Source of the DNA: Hafnia alvei | Lineage (GTDB): Bacteria; Pseudomonadota; Gammaproteobacteria; Enterobacterales; Enterobacteriaceae | Assembly (NCBI RefSeq): GCF_034424155.1 | Contig: NZ_CP139992.1 | Span: 2,124,012 to 2,188,011 of the forward strand | Direction of reading: 5' to 3' | DNA length: 64,000 bases | Shown: positions 39,034-48,686 of the stretch, one piece after another | How the letters are laid out: each line of letters starts with the position of its first letter | Numbering within the stretch: position 1 is the stretch's first letter | The notes under the pieces: model-generated | Seen by the model: only the letters and a program-made list of their open reading frames with translations | Databases searched by the model: none | Told to the model about the DNA's origin: nothing | Made by a program: the position numbers and the translations under genes

Positions 39034-39050
39034 TTGGCACGAAAGTTGAT
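39034..39050 (+). promoter_or_regulatory. Sigma-54 promoter of pspA
   Basis: TTGGCACGAAAGTTGAT matches TGGCACG-N4-TTGC with the invariant GG and the TG of the -12 element at correct spacing. It lies about 90 bases before pspA, as in E. coli. Confidence 0.88.
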
Positions 39051-39136
39051 TATGTATTTGCGAGACAGTAAACCATTTTAACAACGGATGTGCCGAACCA
39101 AACGCACGCCGCAACGCAAGAGTGAGGGTATTAACA

Positions 39137-39802
39137 ATGGGTATTTTTTCTCGTTTCGCCGACATCGTAAACGCCAACATCAATACGCTGCTGGATAAAG
39201 CAGAAGATCCACAGAAGCTGGTTCGCCTGATGATTCAGGAAATGGAAGATACTTTGGTCGAAGTGCGTTCCACTTCCGCCCGCGCTTTAGCCGAGAAAAA
39301 ACAGCTGATGCGCCGTATTGAACAGGGTGAAACTCAGCTCAATGAGTGGCAGGACAAAGCCGAGCTGGCGCTGCGTAAAGATAAAGAAGATCTGGCACGT
39401 GCGGCGTTAATTGAAAAACAGCGAGTGAGTGATTTGCTGACCACGCTGCGCCATGAAGTGAGCAACGTAGAAGAAACGTTGGATCGCATGAAGCGCGAAA
39501 TCACCGAACTAGAAAGCAAACTGACGGAAACGCGTGCTCGCCAACAGGCACTGGCGCTGCGTCAGCAGGCCGCTGCATCATCGCGTGAAGTTCGTCGTCA
39601 GCTCGACAGCGGTAAATTAGATGAAGCGATGGCGCGTTTTGAGCAGTTTGAACGCCGTATCGACCACATGGAAGCCGAAGCTGAAACGATGGGATTAGGC
39701 AAAAAGAAATCGCTGGATCAAGAGTTTGCCGATCTGAAAGCCGATGATGAAATTGGCCAGCAGTTGGCGGCGCTAAAAGCCAAAATGAATCGTCCTGAAT
39801 AA
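39137..39802 (+). CDS. pspA: Phage shock protein A
   Basis: Peripheral inner-membrane ESCRT-III/Vipp1-family protein that stabilises stressed membranes and inhibits PspF. 221 residues, nearly all alpha-helical coiled coil. An N-terminal amphipathic helix ([20 protein letters not shown]) is followed by charged heptads, including [23 protein letters not shown] 39137 matches the E. coli start; an upstream GTG-type extension to 39122 is not needed. Controlled by the sigma-54 promoter upstream. Confidence 0.97.
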   Translation: MGIFSRFADIVNANINTLLDKAEDPQKLVRLMIQEMEDTLVEVRSTSARALAEKKQLMRRIEQGETQLNEWQDKAELALRKDKEDLARAALIEKQRVSDLLTTLRHEVSNVEETLDRMKREITELESKLTETRARQQALALRQQAAASSREVRRQLDSGKLDEAMARFEQFERRIDHMEAEAETMGLGKKKSLDQEFADLKADDEIGQQLAALKAKMNRPE

Positions 39803-39912
39803 GCGCGATGTAGAATCAAATGACCGGCGTTATGGTATGGAATACATCCATAACGCCGGAGAAGGGAATAGACTGTTGCTAATGGCTGTAAACCAATAAT
39901 AAGGAATTCACG

Positions 39913-40140
39913 ATGGGCTACCTTTTTCTTGCCATCCCTCTGACTATTTTTGTGCTGTTTGTATTACCTGTTTGGCTATGGCTGCATTACAGCAATCGTC
40001 AGCAAAACGACAGCGTCTTGCAAACGCAGGAAGTGCAGCGCTTAGCGCAGTTAAATGAAGAAGCACAGCGCATGCGTCAACGCATTAGCGCGCTGGAATC
40101 CATTCTGGATGCGGAGCATCCAAACTGGAGGGACGCTTAA
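39913..40140 (+). CDS. pspB: Phage shock protein B
   Basis: Small inner-membrane regulator, 75 residues, with one N-terminal helix (LFLAIPLTIFVLFVLPVWLWLHY) and a cytoplasmic coiled-coil leucine-rich tail. With PspC it senses envelope stress and releases PspA from PspF. Overlaps pspC by one base (TAATG). Confidence 0.94.
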   Translation: MGYLFLAIPLTIFVLFVLPVWLWLHYSNRQQNDSVLQTQEVQRLAQLNEEAQRMRQRISALESILDAEHPNWRDA

Positions 40141-40499
40141 TGACAACGCCGATGAGCGGTAAAAAACTGTATCGCATTCCTGAGCGAGGCGTGGTGAAAG
40201 GCGTTTGCGCAGGGCTAGCCGAATATATGGGCGTTCCTGTTGCCTTGGTGCGCGTGATGGCGGTGCTGTCGATTTTCTGCGGCCTGTTTATCATCACCGC
40301 GATATTGTACGTGGTGTTATCCATGACGCTGCCAACCGCCCAAGTGGCGGAGCTGAGCGGCGATCATCAACCGTCACCGCGTCAGCAAATGCAGGTGGTT
40401 ACCACCGAACTTAACGAATGCGAGCAGCGCCTGCGTCGTTTGGAACGTTATGTGACCTCGGAAACGTTTGGCGTCAATAAGCGTTTCCAGAATTTATAG
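40140..40499 (+). CDS. pspC: Phage shock protein C
   Basis: Inner-membrane stress sensor, 119 residues. The PspC domain (KLYRIPERGVVKGVCAGLAEYMGVPVALVR, seen in parts) is followed by a membrane helix (AVLSIFCGLFIITAILYVVLSM) and a coiled-coil C-terminal region. Works with PspB; starts within the pspB stop. Confidence 0.94.
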   Translation: MTTPMSGKKLYRIPERGVVKGVCAGLAEYMGVPVALVRVMAVLSIFCGLFIITAILYVVLSMTLPTAQVAELSGDHQPSPRQQMQVVTTELNECEQRLRRLERYVTSETFGVNKRFQNL

Positions 40500-40529
40500 T
40501 TTTATTAATGACACGCTGGGGAGAAAACG

Positions 40530-40781
40530 ATGAGTCAATTTAAACCTGCTGATATGCTGCGTGCAGGTGGCCGTAAGGCTCGGCGTCATCTGCCTGGCCT
40601 CATTAAGAACGGTTTGCTTTTGGGGCTGACCTTTGCCCCAGCCGGTATTGCCGCCGGTGTATTACGTTATGTAACGTGGCGACCTTTGCGCTGGCTGTTA
40701 ATATGGGGGCTAGAACCCTTATTACAGCGCGCAGTTCGTCAGGCAACGTCTCGATATCGTCACGGAGCTGAAAAGCCATAA
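40530..40781 (+). CDS. pspD: Phage shock protein D
   Basis: 83-residue basic, partly hydrophobic peripheral membrane protein (ARRHLPGLIKNGLLLGLTFA). Identified by position directly after pspC and by similarity in length and layout to E. coli PspD; its precise role is poorly known in general. Shine-Dalgarno GGGGAG precedes ATG 40530. Confidence 0.88.
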   Translation: MSQFKPADMLRAGGRKARRHLPGLIKNGLLLGLTFAPAGIAAGVLRYVTWRPLRWLLIWGLEPLLQRAVRQATSRYRHGAEKP

Positions 40782-40802
40782 CGGCTTCGTGTAAGGAGAG
40801 GA

Positions 40803-42200
40803 ATGAAAAGGCTACAAAATGAATTAGCGTCTCTGGTTAACCGCGGTGTCGATCGCCATTTACGTTTGGCGGTGACAGGGTTAAGCCGGAGCGGAAAAAC
40901 CGCATTTATCACTTCTCTGGTTAATCAACTTTTACATATTCACAGCGGTGCTCGTTTGCCGCTGTTTTCTGCCGTGCGTGAAGAGCGGTTGCTCGGCGCC
41001 AAGCGCGTTCCGCAGCGCGATCTTGGCGTGGCACGCTTTACCTATGATGAAGGACTGTCACAGCTCTACGGCATGCCACCAACGTGGCCGACGCCGACGC
41101 GCGGCGTGAGTGAAATCCGTTTGGCACTGAAGTTTCGCAGTAATGATTCGCTGCTGCGCCATTTTAAAGATACCTCGACGCTGTATCTGGAAATTGTCGA
41201 TTACCCCGGCGAATGGCTTCTCGACTTGCCGATGCTAGAGCAAGACTATCTGAGCTGGTCACGCCAGATGAATGGTTTGCTGCAGGGGCAGCGTAAAGAG
41301 TGGGCCGCAGAATGGTTAGCGCTGTGTGAACAATGCGATCCGCTAGCACCGGCAGATGAAAAACAGTTAGCGGCAATTTCACAGGCCTATACCGACTATC
41401 TGCTGCGTTGCAAAGAAGAAGGGCAACACTTTATTCAGCCGGGACGTTTTGTGTTACCTGGCGACTTGGCCGGTGCGCCGGCGTTGCAGTTTTTCCCTTG
41501 GCCACAGGTTGAAAGCATGGGGGAATCTAAACTGGCTCAGGCCGATAAGCATTCCAACATCGGCATGCTGCGTTCGCGCTACAACTATTATTGCAATGAA
41601 GTGGTGAAGGGCTTCTACAAAGAGCACTTTGTTCGTTTCGATCGTCAAATTGTGCTGGTGGATTGTCTACAACCGCTGAATAGCGGGCCGCAGGCGTTTA
41701 ATGAAATGCGTCTGGCGCTAACTCAGCTGATGCAGAGTTTCCACTATGGCAAACGCACGCTGTATCGCCGGCTCTTTTCGCCGTGCATCGATCGCCTAAT
41801 GTTTGCGGCCACTAAAGCTGACCACGTCACCGCCGATCAGCATGCCAATCTGGTCTCTTTGCTTCAACAGCTGGTGCAGGATGCATGGCAAAATGCGGCG
41901 TTTGAAGGGATTAGCATGGACTGCGCCGGTATCGCTTCGGTGCAGGCTACACAGAGCGGTTTGGTCGAGCATAACGGACAGAAAATCCCTGCGTTGAAGG
42001 GATATCGTCTTGCCGATGAGAAGCCACTGACCGTATTTCCCGGTGAAGTGCCCGCGCGTTTGCCCAGCAACGAATTCTGGCAGAAGCAGGGTTTCCATTT
42101 TGAAGATTTCCGCCCACAGAGTATGAACGTGGACAGCCCATTACCGCATATCCGCATGGACAGCGTGATGGAGTTTTTATTGGGAGATAAGCTGCGATGA
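40803..42200 (+). CDS. ycjX: YcjX family P-loop protein
   Basis: 465-residue predicted GTPase/ATPase-like protein. Walker [11 protein letters not shown] at about residue 26-35; [18 protein letters not shown] resembles a G3-type switch. In E. coli it belongs to the PspF regulon, which fits its position 21 bases after pspD. AAGGAGAGG lies before ATG 40803. Overlaps ycjF by four bases. Precise biochemical function unknown. Confidence 0.92.
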   Translation: MKRLQNELASLVNRGVDRHLRLAVTGLSRSGKTAFITSLVNQLLHIHSGARLPLFSAVREERLLGAKRVPQRDLGVARFTYDEGLSQLYGMPPTWPTPTRGVSEIRLALKFRSNDSLLRHFKDTSTLYLEIVDYPGEWLLDLPMLEQDYLSWSRQMNGLLQGQRKEWAAEWLALCEQCDPLAPADEKQLAAISQAYTDYLLRCKEEGQHFIQPGRFVLPGDLAGAPALQFFPWPQVESMGESKLAQADKHSNIGMLRSRYNYYCNEVVKGFYKEHFVRFDRQIVLVDCLQPLNSGPQAFNEMRLALTQLMQSFHYGKRTLYRRLFSPCIDRLMFAATKADHVTADQHANLVSLLQQLVQDAWQNAAFEGISMDCAGIASVQATQSGLVEHNGQKIPALKGYRLADEKPLTVFPGEVPARLPSNEFWQKQGFHFEDFRPQSMNVDSPLPHIRMDSVMEFLLGDKLR

Positions 42201-43261
42201 GCGAACCGATAAAACCAAGAATTGATTTTGACCAACCGCTGGCGACCGAGCCGGAAATGGTGCTGAAAGCCAGCCAACAGTTTGCGCCACAGGACGCTGA
42301 AAATTTCCTCCCAGCCGAGCCAGAAGTCCTGACGGAAGAGCAGGACGAAGGGCGTGCAGAAGGCATTATCAATGCGGCGCTTAAACCAAAGCGCAGCCTA
42401 TGGCGGCGCATGGTCGGTGCTGGTTTAGCGTTGTTTGGTGTGAGCGTGATTGCCCAAGGTGTGCAGTGGTTTCATCAGGCGTGGGTTCAGCAGGACTGGA
42501 TTGCGCTGGGCGGCACCGTTGCCGGTGGTCTGATCGTATTGGCGGGCGTTGGCTCGCTCATCACGGAATGGCGACGTCTTTATCGTTTACGTGAGCGGGC
42601 GCAAGAGCGCGATGTTGCGCGCGACTTGTTGCATAGCCACGGTATCGGGCAGGGTAAAGCGTTTTGTGAAAAGCTGATGCAGCAGGCAAATCTAGATCAG
42701 AGCCATCCAGCGGTACAGCGCTGGCAGGCGTCGCTGCATGAAACACATAACGATCGAGAAGTGGTCGAGCTGTATTGCAAACTGGTACAACCGGTGCTGG
42801 ACGTTCAGGCTCGGCGTGAAATCAGCCGCTACGCCGCGGAATCGACCCTTATGATCGCCGTCAGTCCGTTGGCGCTGGTGGATATGGCGTTTATCGCGTG
42901 GCGAAATATCCGTCTGATTAATCGAATTGCGGCACTGTACGGCATTGAATTAGGTTATTTCAGCCGTATTCGTTTATTCCGCTTGGTGCTGCTCAATATT
43001 GCCTTTGCCGGTGCTTCCGAGCTAGTGCGCGAAGTGGGTATGGATTGGATCTCGCAAGATCTAGCCGCTCGTCTTTCAGCGCGTGCCGCGCAGGGCATCG
43101 GTGCTGGTTTACTGACTGCGCGCTTGGGGATTAAAGCGATGGAGCTATGTCGCCCGCTGCCGTGGCTGGAAAATGATAAACCGCGTTTGGGGGATTTCCG
43201 TAAGGAGCTGATTACTCAGTTGAAGCGCGTTGCGCCGAAGAAAAATACTGATAAACAGTGA
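42197..43261 (+). CDS. ycjF: UPF0283 membrane protein YcjF
   Basis: 354-residue inner-membrane protein of unknown function. A charged N-terminal region of about 70 residues precedes two membrane helices ([21 protein letters not shown] and [20 protein letters not shown]). A soluble C-terminal domain follows, with [19 protein letters not shown]. Co-translated with ycjX (ATGA overlap) and thus a likely psp-regulon member. Confidence 0.92.
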   Translation: MSEPIKPRIDFDQPLATEPEMVLKASQQFAPQDAENFLPAEPEVLTEEQDEGRAEGIINAALKPKRSLWRRMVGAGLALFGVSVIAQGVQWFHQAWVQQDWIALGGTVAGGLIVLAGVGSLITEWRRLYRLRERAQERDVARDLLHSHGIGQGKAFCEKLMQQANLDQSHPAVQRWQASLHETHNDREVVELYCKLVQPVLDVQARREISRYAAESTLMIAVSPLALVDMAFIAWRNIRLINRIAALYGIELGYFSRIRLFRLVLLNIAFAGASELVREVGMDWISQDLAARLSARAAQGIGAGLLTARLGIKAMELCRPLPWLENDKPRLGDFRKELITQLKRVAPKKNTDKQ

Positions 43262-43334
43262 TATGTTGCGTTAATTCTTAAGCGTTCATGGGCAGAATAC
43301 AACGGCGGGTCATGTTGCATTCTGCCCAAGTTGA

Positions 43335-44177
43335 CTAGCACTCAATGGGTAATTCGGGATTGGCTCCCCATTCGCTCCATGAACCATCATAAAGCGCCAC
43401 GCCGTTAACCTGTAACGTGGTCAGCGCCAGAACCACCACCGCCGCGGTGACGCCTGAGCCACAGCTAACGATAATCGGTTGTTCAAAGCTCACGCCCGCA
43501 GCGGTAAAGATCGCTTTCAATTCTTGGTTTGATTTCAATTCCCCGTCTTTAACTAAGTCTCCCCACGGCACGTTGTGGCTGCCGGGAATATGACCTTGGC
43601 GTAGTCCCGCACGCGGCTCGGGGACTTCACCTTTAAACCGTGCAGCCGCGCGAGCATCAACGATTTGAGCGCTGTGAGTTTGTGTTGCTAGCAAAACATC
43701 GTTGGCGTTTTTAACCACGGTCGGGTCGAATTGAGCGCTAAAGGAGGCCGGTTTAGGCGTTGGCATCCCGCTTTCAAGCTCGTACCCCTGTGCTTTCCAT
43801 TGATGAAAACCACCGGCTAAAATGGAAACCTTGTTTGCGCCAAAGGTGCGCAGCATCCACCACGCACGCGGGGCTGAGAACAGGTTTCCTTCGTCGTATA
43901 CCACCAGATGTTTTTCCTGATTGACTCCCAACGCTTGCATATCAGCAGAGAATTTTTCAGCTGATGGCATCATGTGAGGGAGTGGGCTCGAGTGATCGGA
44001 GAGGGCATCAATATCAAAAAACAGCGCACCGGGGAGATGTGAAGCGATAAATTCGGCATGGATATCGCGCAGATTTTCTTGTCCAGCCGGAGGCATACGT
44101 GCGTCGATGAGCTGAATATCATCGTCGCTCAAATGAGCTGATAGCCAGTCGGCCGTAACGAAAAAGGTGTTTGTCAT
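43335..44177 (-). CDS. sseA: 3-mercaptopyruvate sulfurtransferase SseA
   Basis: Two-domain rhodanese that transfers sulfur from 3-mercaptopyruvate to thiophilic acceptors; cytoplasmic. About 280 residues from ATG 44177 (MTNTFFVTADWLSAHL). The catalytic loop IIVSCGSGVTAAVV has the CGSGVTA signature of mercaptopyruvate (rather than thiosulfate) sulfurtransferases. N-terminal domain blocks LPGALFFDIDALSDHSSPLP and VYDEGNLFSAPRAWWMLR match E. coli SseA. The frame opens at 44207 in the flank of an ERIC element; the Shine-Dalgarno is weak for either start. Confidence 0.92.
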   Translation of the reverse strand: MTNTFFVTADWLSAHLSDDDIQLIDARMPPAGQENLRDIHAEFIASHLPGALFFDIDALSDHSSPLPHMMPSAEKFSADMQALGVNQEKHLVVYDEGNLFSAPRAWWMLRTFGANKVSILAGGFHQWKAQGYELESGMPTPKPASFSAQFDPTVVKNANDVLLATQTHSAQIVDARAAARFKGEVPEPRAGLRQGHIPGSHNVPWGDLVKDGELKSNQELKAIFTAAGVSFEQPIIVSCGSGVTAAVVVLALTTLQVNGVALYDGSWSEWGANPELPIEC

Positions 44178-44195
44178 GGGGGATAACCATCCTTT

Positions 44196-44321
44196 TATAA
44201 CCTTCATACTTGAAGCTGCTTTGGCATGGGCTACGCTGGTGCATCCAAATTACTTACGAGGGTAAGCTCATCGGATTTACTCACTTGCCGCCATAAATCA
44301 GCGCAAATTATTTGGGGTATA
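44196..44321. repeat. ERIC (IRU) element, full length
   Basis: About 126 bases with TATA-type termini. Reading inward: the arm TTCATACTTGAAGCTGC, the central TTACTTACGAGGGTAAGCTC region, TCACTTGCCGCC, and the far end TTTGGGGTATA. It lies between the GNAT gene stop and the sseA start, both on the minus strand, so it may be transcribed into the sseA leader. Confidence 0.85.
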
Positions 44322-44361
44322 GTTAAATAAAATCTCATTGAAACAATATCTAAGCTGTTAT

Positions 44362-44913
44362 TTATACCTCAAAAGCCACAAGGTGGTAATCTTTTCCATC
44401 GAAGCGAAAGCGTGTGACATCGCTCATGCCAAGTCCTTGAATGTGGGCAACGAGCGAGTGCGGATTATCGTCAGCGATAAAGGCCAAACCCGCGTCGTAT
44501 TTTCCATGCATATGTGCTTTTACCGCAGTGAAAAGCTGGGAAAGCACGCCAGCGCCGCGAAAACGGCGCGAGATGCATACTGGCCCGTACAGAAAAGGGT
44601 TGAGTTCAGTCATCGGACGCTGATTAAGCGAATGGGTTTCGGTCTGTTCGAGCAGCGCATCAATCACCGGAGGATGTGGTTTGGCGCAGGTTGCAGTCAT
44701 ACAGACGAATCCGGCGACGGTTTTGCCTTCAACGGCAACTAAAATGCCCAGTTTGCTGTTGATGGCTTCAAGCTGGGCTCGGCTCATTTGTGAAACGATG
44801 TATCCCTGTTGGAGGTTTTCAGCATCCAGATTTTCAGGCGTGTTCAGTCGCTGAATTTCCAAAATGCTATCATAGTCTGCAGGGACGGCCTGACGGATGA
44901 TCATATGCTGCAC
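44362..44913 (-). CDS. GNAT family N-acetyltransferase
   Basis: 183-residue acetyltransferase-fold protein. N-terminal IIRQAVPADYDSILEIQRLN is typical of the family. The acetyl-CoA loop is represented by ISRRFRGAGVLSQLF (RxxGxG-like) at about residue 115, followed by a C-terminal LGMSDVTRFRFDGKDYHLVAF. The start may be ATG 44913 or ATG 44904 (MIIRQ). Substrate unknown. It stands alone, between an ERIC element and the tyrR control region. Confidence 0.8.
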   Translation of the reverse strand: MQHMIIRQAVPADYDSILEIQRLNTPENLDAENLQQGYIVSQMSRAQLEAINSKLGILVAVEGKTVAGFVCMTATCAKPHPPVIDALLEQTETHSLNQRPMTELNPFLYGPVCISRRFRGAGVLSQLFTAVKAHMHGKYDAGLAFIADDNPHSLVAHIQGLGMSDVTRFRFDGKDYHLVAFEV

Positions 44914-45251
44914 TTCCCCTATTTATATCTAAAATGTGTGATGAATAGGTGATAAGATTCTGCTGTCTAGATATGATGTTATTTGCATGATGCCTACTTT
45001 GGAGACAATTATATAGTCTGTTGTAACAATTGTTGAGGCGTCATTGCTCAAGTTTATAGTTAGCTAAGTTGTAAATCAGATATGACTGGCTGGATAACAA
45101 TAGAAAGATCTGTCAACTTATACTGACAGTTACTGTTTCAGTTGTCGTACAATCACAATGATAGTCAACGTGATGTAGGGCAATTGGTTTTCTCTCGTGT
45201 ATCTACACGTATGTTTTACACACCGTAATATGCAGATTAAGGTCAAAACTG
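44914..45251. other. GNAT gene/tyrR divergent intergenic region
   Basis: About 340 AT-rich bases between divergent genes. It contains a weak TyrR-box candidate (separate entry). No ORF, terminator or repeat seen. Confidence 0.4.
45111..45128. promoter_or_regulatory. Possible TyrR box upstream of tyrR
   Basis: TGTCAACTTATACTGACA fits the TGTAAA-N6-TTTACA layout at 9 of 12 positions and keeps the G/C pair 15 positions apart. It lies about 125 bases upstream of tyrR. E. coli tyrR is autoregulated, which makes it plausible; weak by sequence alone. Confidence 0.35.
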
Positions 45252-46838
45252 ATGCGCCTGGAAGTTTTTTGTGAAGACCGAATCGGCTTAACCCGAGAAC
45301 TGCTGGATCTGCTGGCAGCGCGTAATATTGATTTGCGCGGGATTGAGATCGATACCATCGGTCGTATCTATTTGAATTTTAATGAACTTGACTTTGAAGT
45401 CTTCCGTCAGTTAATGGCAGAGATCCGCCGCATCAGCGGTGTCACCGACGTACGCACCGTGCCATACATGCCGTCAGAGCGTGAACACCGTGCTATGTGG
45501 GCGTTGCTAGAATCCTTGCCGGAGCCCGTTTTCTCTATTGATATGAAAGGGAAGGTTGAGCTGGCAAACCAAGCGGCGCTAACGCTGTTTGGTACCACAG
45601 AAGACAAGATCTGTAATCAAACCGCAGGTGGACTGATTGGCGGCTACAACTTTTTGCGTTGGTTGGAGAACGAAACCGTTGCTCCCCATGCCGAAAAAGT
45701 GGTTATTCGCGGTCAAGATTATCTGATGGATATCACGCCAATCTATCTGGGTGAAGAGCAGGGCGAAATGTCTGCCCCCGTGGGCGCGGTTGTGGTGTTG
45801 AAATCGGCGGTTCGCATTGGGCGTCAGCTGCAAAACCTCACGGTGAATGACGATAGCGAATTCGAACACATTATTGGTGTTAGCCCGAAAATGCGTCAGG
45901 TGCTCGAGCAGGCGCGTAAGCTCGCCATGTTAGACGCACCTTTGCTGATTGTGGGCGATACCGGTACCGGTAAAGATGTCCTGGCTCGCGCCTGTCATCT
46001 GCGTAGCCCACGCGGCAAACAGCCTTTCTTGGCATTGAACTGTGCCGCCTTGCCAGACGACGTGGCCGAGAGCGAACTGTTTGGCCACGCAGCGGGTGCT
46101 TATCCGAATGCGCTGGAAGGCAAAAAAGGCTTCTTTGAACAGGCCAACGGTGGCTCGGTATTGCTGGATGAAATCGGTGAGATGTCACCGCGTATGCAAA
46201 CCAAACTGCTACGTTTCCTCAACGACGGCACATTCCGCCGCGTGGGTGAAGAGCACGAGGTGAGCGTAGACGTTCGCGTTATCTGTGCGACGCAGAAAAA
46301 CCTGATCGATCTGGTGCAGCGCGGATTGTTCCGTGAGGATCTTTATTATCGCCTTAACGTCTTGACGTTGAATCTGCCGCCACTGCGCGAACGTACGCAG
46401 GATATCATGCCGTTGACCGAGCTGTTTGTCTCGCGCTTTGCCGATGAGCAAGGGATGCCAAGACCGCGTTTAGCACCTGAGTTGAACGCGTTCCTTAGCC
46501 AGTACGGCTGGCCGGGCAACGTTCGTCAGTTGAAGAATGCGATCTATCGTGCGTTAACCCAGCTCGAGGGCTATGAGCTGCGTCCACAAGACGTTGTTCT
46601 GCCAGAGTTTGAAGCTGAAATGGCGTTGGGTGACGAAGTGCTGGACGGTTCGCTGGATGATATTTGCAAGCGCTTCGAGCGTTCGGTGCTAACTCGTTTG
46701 TACCGCAACTATCCAAGCACGCGTAAGCTAGCAAAACGTTTAGGCGTATCGCATACCGCGATTGCCAATAAACTCCGCGAGTATGGCCTTAGCAGTCGGC
46801 GTCATGTGGAAACTCACCCAGACGCAGAAGAGAACTAA
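45252..46838 (+). CDS. tyrR: Transcriptional regulator of aromatic amino acid genes TyrR
   Basis: Represses or activates aromatic amino acid biosynthesis and transport genes. 528 residues. N-terminal ACT domain (MRLEVFCEDRIGLTRELLDL), PAS domain (LPEPVFSIDMKGKVELANQA), AAA+ domain with Walker A GDTGTGKDVLA and Walker B GGSVLLDEIGE, and C-terminal HTH TRKLAKRLGVSHTAIANKLR. Longer than E. coli TyrR (513), partly because the stretch FGHAAGAYPNALEGKKG keeps a GAFTGA-like loop (GAYPNA) where E. coli has a deletion. Confidence 0.96.
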   Translation: MRLEVFCEDRIGLTRELLDLLAARNIDLRGIEIDTIGRIYLNFNELDFEVFRQLMAEIRRISGVTDVRTVPYMPSEREHRAMWALLESLPEPVFSIDMKGKVELANQAALTLFGTTEDKICNQTAGGLIGGYNFLRWLENETVAPHAEKVVIRGQDYLMDITPIYLGEEQGEMSAPVGAVVVLKSAVRIGRQLQNLTVNDDSEFEHIIGVSPKMRQVLEQARKLAMLDAPLLIVGDTGTGKDVLARACHLRSPRGKQPFLALNCAALPDDVAESELFGHAAGAYPNALEGKKGFFEQANGGSVLLDEIGEMSPRMQTKLLRFLNDGTFRRVGEEHEVSVDVRVICATQKNLIDLVQRGLFREDLYYRLNVLTLNLPPLRERTQDIMPLTELFVSRFADEQGMPRPRLAPELNAFLSQYGWPGNVRQLKNAIYRALTQLEGYELRPQDVVLPEFEAEMALGDEVLDGSLDDICKRFERSVLTRLYRNYPSTRKLAKRLGVSHTAIANKLREYGLSSRRHVETHPDAEEN

Positions 46839-46873
46839 AAAAACGCGGTGCTGAATTCAGCACCGCGTTTTTG
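46839..46873. terminator. Bidirectional terminator between tyrR and tpx
   Basis: A perfect palindrome ACGCGGTGCTGAA/TTCAGCACCGCGT flanked by A runs on one side and T runs on the other, between convergent genes. Confidence 0.92.
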
Positions 46874-46908
46874 TTTCTATCGTGACTACAATAAATATCG
46901 CAACAGAA

Positions 46909-47412
46909 TTACTTCAGAGAAGCTAATGCCGCATCGTAGTTTGGCTCTTCGGTGATTTCGTTCACCAGTTGGCTGTAGACCACGTTGTCGTTGCCGTCTA
47001 AAACGACCACGGCACGCGCGGTTAAACCGGCCAATGGGCCATCGGTAATGGCGACGCCGTAATCATGCTTGAAGTCGCCACCACGCAGGGTCGACAGTGT
47101 GATGACGTTGTTCAGACCTTCAGCGCCGCAGAAGCGAGACTGAGCGAAAGGAAGGTCGGCCGAAATGCACAGCACAACGGCGTTATCAGTCTGGCTTGCC
47201 AGCTGGTTGAATTTTCGCACTGATGCTGCGCAAACGCCGGTATCAATGCTTGGGAAGATATTCAGGATTTTACGTTTACCAGCCAGACTTGCCAGATCAA
47301 CATCGGAAAGGTCTTTGGCTACCAGTTTGAAAGGTTTGGCTTTATCGCCAGCCTGAGGGATTTTACCGGCTACGTGTACTGGGTTGCCTTGAAAATGAAC
47401 TGTCTGCGTCAT
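46909..47412 (-). CDS. tpx: Thiol peroxidase Tpx
   Basis: Thioredoxin-dependent lipid/alkyl hydroperoxide peroxidase (peroxiredoxin family), periplasmic or cytoplasmic by report. 167 residues. Peroxidatic cysteine in [16 protein letters not shown] (about residue 60) and resolving cysteine in [11 protein letters not shown] (about residue 94). No signal peptide. Convergent with tyrR as in E. coli. Confidence 0.96.
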   Translation of the reverse strand: MTQTVHFQGNPVHVAGKIPQAGDKAKPFKLVAKDLSDVDLASLAGKRKILNIFPSIDTGVCAASVRKFNQLASQTDNAVVLCISADLPFAQSRFCGAEGLNNVITLSTLRGGDFKHDYGVAITDGPLAGLTARAVVVLDGNDNVVYSQLVNEITEEPNYDAALASLK

Positions 47413-47503
47413 TATGGTATTTCCTATTACAGTTGGTTAACACGAACTAGAGTTTACGCTAACACGATGGCCTTGAATATACGAACAATTTTAAATATCT
47501 ACG

Positions 47504-47630
47504 TATACCCTTCATATTTCATGCTGCATTTTTGTTAGCTGCATTCGCACACCCGAGTCACTTACATCAGTAAGCTCATCGGGATGCGCTCACTTGCTGC
47601 CTCAATGCAACATGAACTATTTTGGGTATA
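47504..47630. repeat. ERIC (IRU) element, full length
   Basis: 127 bases from TATACCC to GGGTATA with the palindromic centre TCACTTACATCAGTAAGCTC and flanks TTTCATGCTGCATT and CTTGCTGCCTCAATGCA. This is the best-preserved copy in the window. It fills the tpx/ycjG divergent gap, ending 70 bases before ycjG. Confidence 0.9.
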
Positions 47631-47700
47631 ACATTATGATGTTTTTGGCTAATACTTCACCTATCCGCATTCTGCCTTTTATTAGCGCTAAGGAATAAGC

Positions 47701-48678
47701 ATGAAAACAATGCGTTTTTATTCAGAAGTTTGGCCTTTGCATACTCCCTTTGTGATTGCTCGGGGCAGCCGAACAGAAGCTTACGTTGTCGTCGTTGAAA
47801 TTGAGCAAGACGGCGTGGTTGGCGTCGGGGAATGTACGCCCTATGCGCGCTATGACGAAAGCGTTGACTCTGTGCTGGCGCAGCTTGCGTCGGTGAAGTC
47901 CGCCATTGAGAACGGCCTTGATCGCCGAGAGTTATTAGCGCGGTTACCCGCAGGCGCGGCGCGGAATGCGGTTGACTGTGCGCTATGGGATCTAGTGTGT
48001 AAGCAAACTAACACTACGTTGTGGGAACAGTGCAACGTGCCACAGCCAGAACGTATTGTGATGGCGCAGACCGTCTCGATTGGATCGCCGGAACAGATGG
48101 CCTCCACCGCGCTTTCTTTATTTCAGAAGGGTGCGACGTTGCTGAAAATCAAGCTCGACGATCATCTTATTACTGAACGATTGATGGCGATCCGAGCCGC
48201 TGTACCCGAGATGACGTTAATCGTTGATGCCAATGAATCTTGGCAGGCCGAAGGACTAGCGGCGCGCTGTCAGCTGTTGGCCGATGTTGGCGTGGTGATG
48301 CTGGAGCAGCCTTTACCCGCGAATCAAGACGAGGCGCTGGCTCATTTCATTCATCCCTTACCGATTTGCGCAGATGAAAGCTGTCATACCCGCGATGACT
48401 TTGCCGCGCTGAAAGGTCGCTATGACATGATAAACATCAAACTGGATAAAACCGGTGGTCTGACGGAGGCACTAGCGCTGCGTTCATTAGCGCAGAAAGA
48501 GGGCATGGCGATTATGCTGGGTTGCATGATTTGCACCTCTCGCGCCATTCGTGCGGCTTTGCCGCTAGCTCCAGCAGCAAAATTCGTGGATTTTGATGGC
48601 CCCACATGGCTGGCGCACGATGCAAGCCCTGCGCTGAACTTCAGCTGTGGTGGCATTCAGCTTAAAGTGCCTGCGTAA
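47701..48678 (+). CDS. ycjG: L-Ala-D/L-Glu epimerase YcjG
   Basis: Enolase-superfamily enzyme that epimerises L-Ala-D-Glu from murein recycling to L-Ala-L-Glu. 325 residues. Catalytic Lys in LLKIKLDDH; metal-ligand Asp in LIVDANESWQ, Glu in VMLEQPLPAN, Asp in PICADESCHT; second Lys in MINIKLDKTGG. Directly followed by convergent mpaA, the amidase that makes its substrate, the same functional pairing as in E. coli. Confidence 0.94.
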   Translation: MKTMRFYSEVWPLHTPFVIARGSRTEAYVVVVEIEQDGVVGVGECTPYARYDESVDSVLAQLASVKSAIENGLDRRELLARLPAGAARNAVDCALWDLVCKQTNTTLWEQCNVPQPERIVMAQTVSIGSPEQMASTALSLFQKGATLLKIKLDDHLITERLMAIRAAVPEMTLIVDANESWQAEGLAARCQLLADVGVVMLEQPLPANQDEALAHFIHPLPICADESCHTRDDFAALKGRYDMINIKLDKTGGLTEALALRSLAQKEGMAIMLGCMICTSRAIRAALPLAPAAKFVDFDGPTWLAHDASPALNFSCGGIQLKVPA

Positions 48679-48686
48679 AACGCGGG

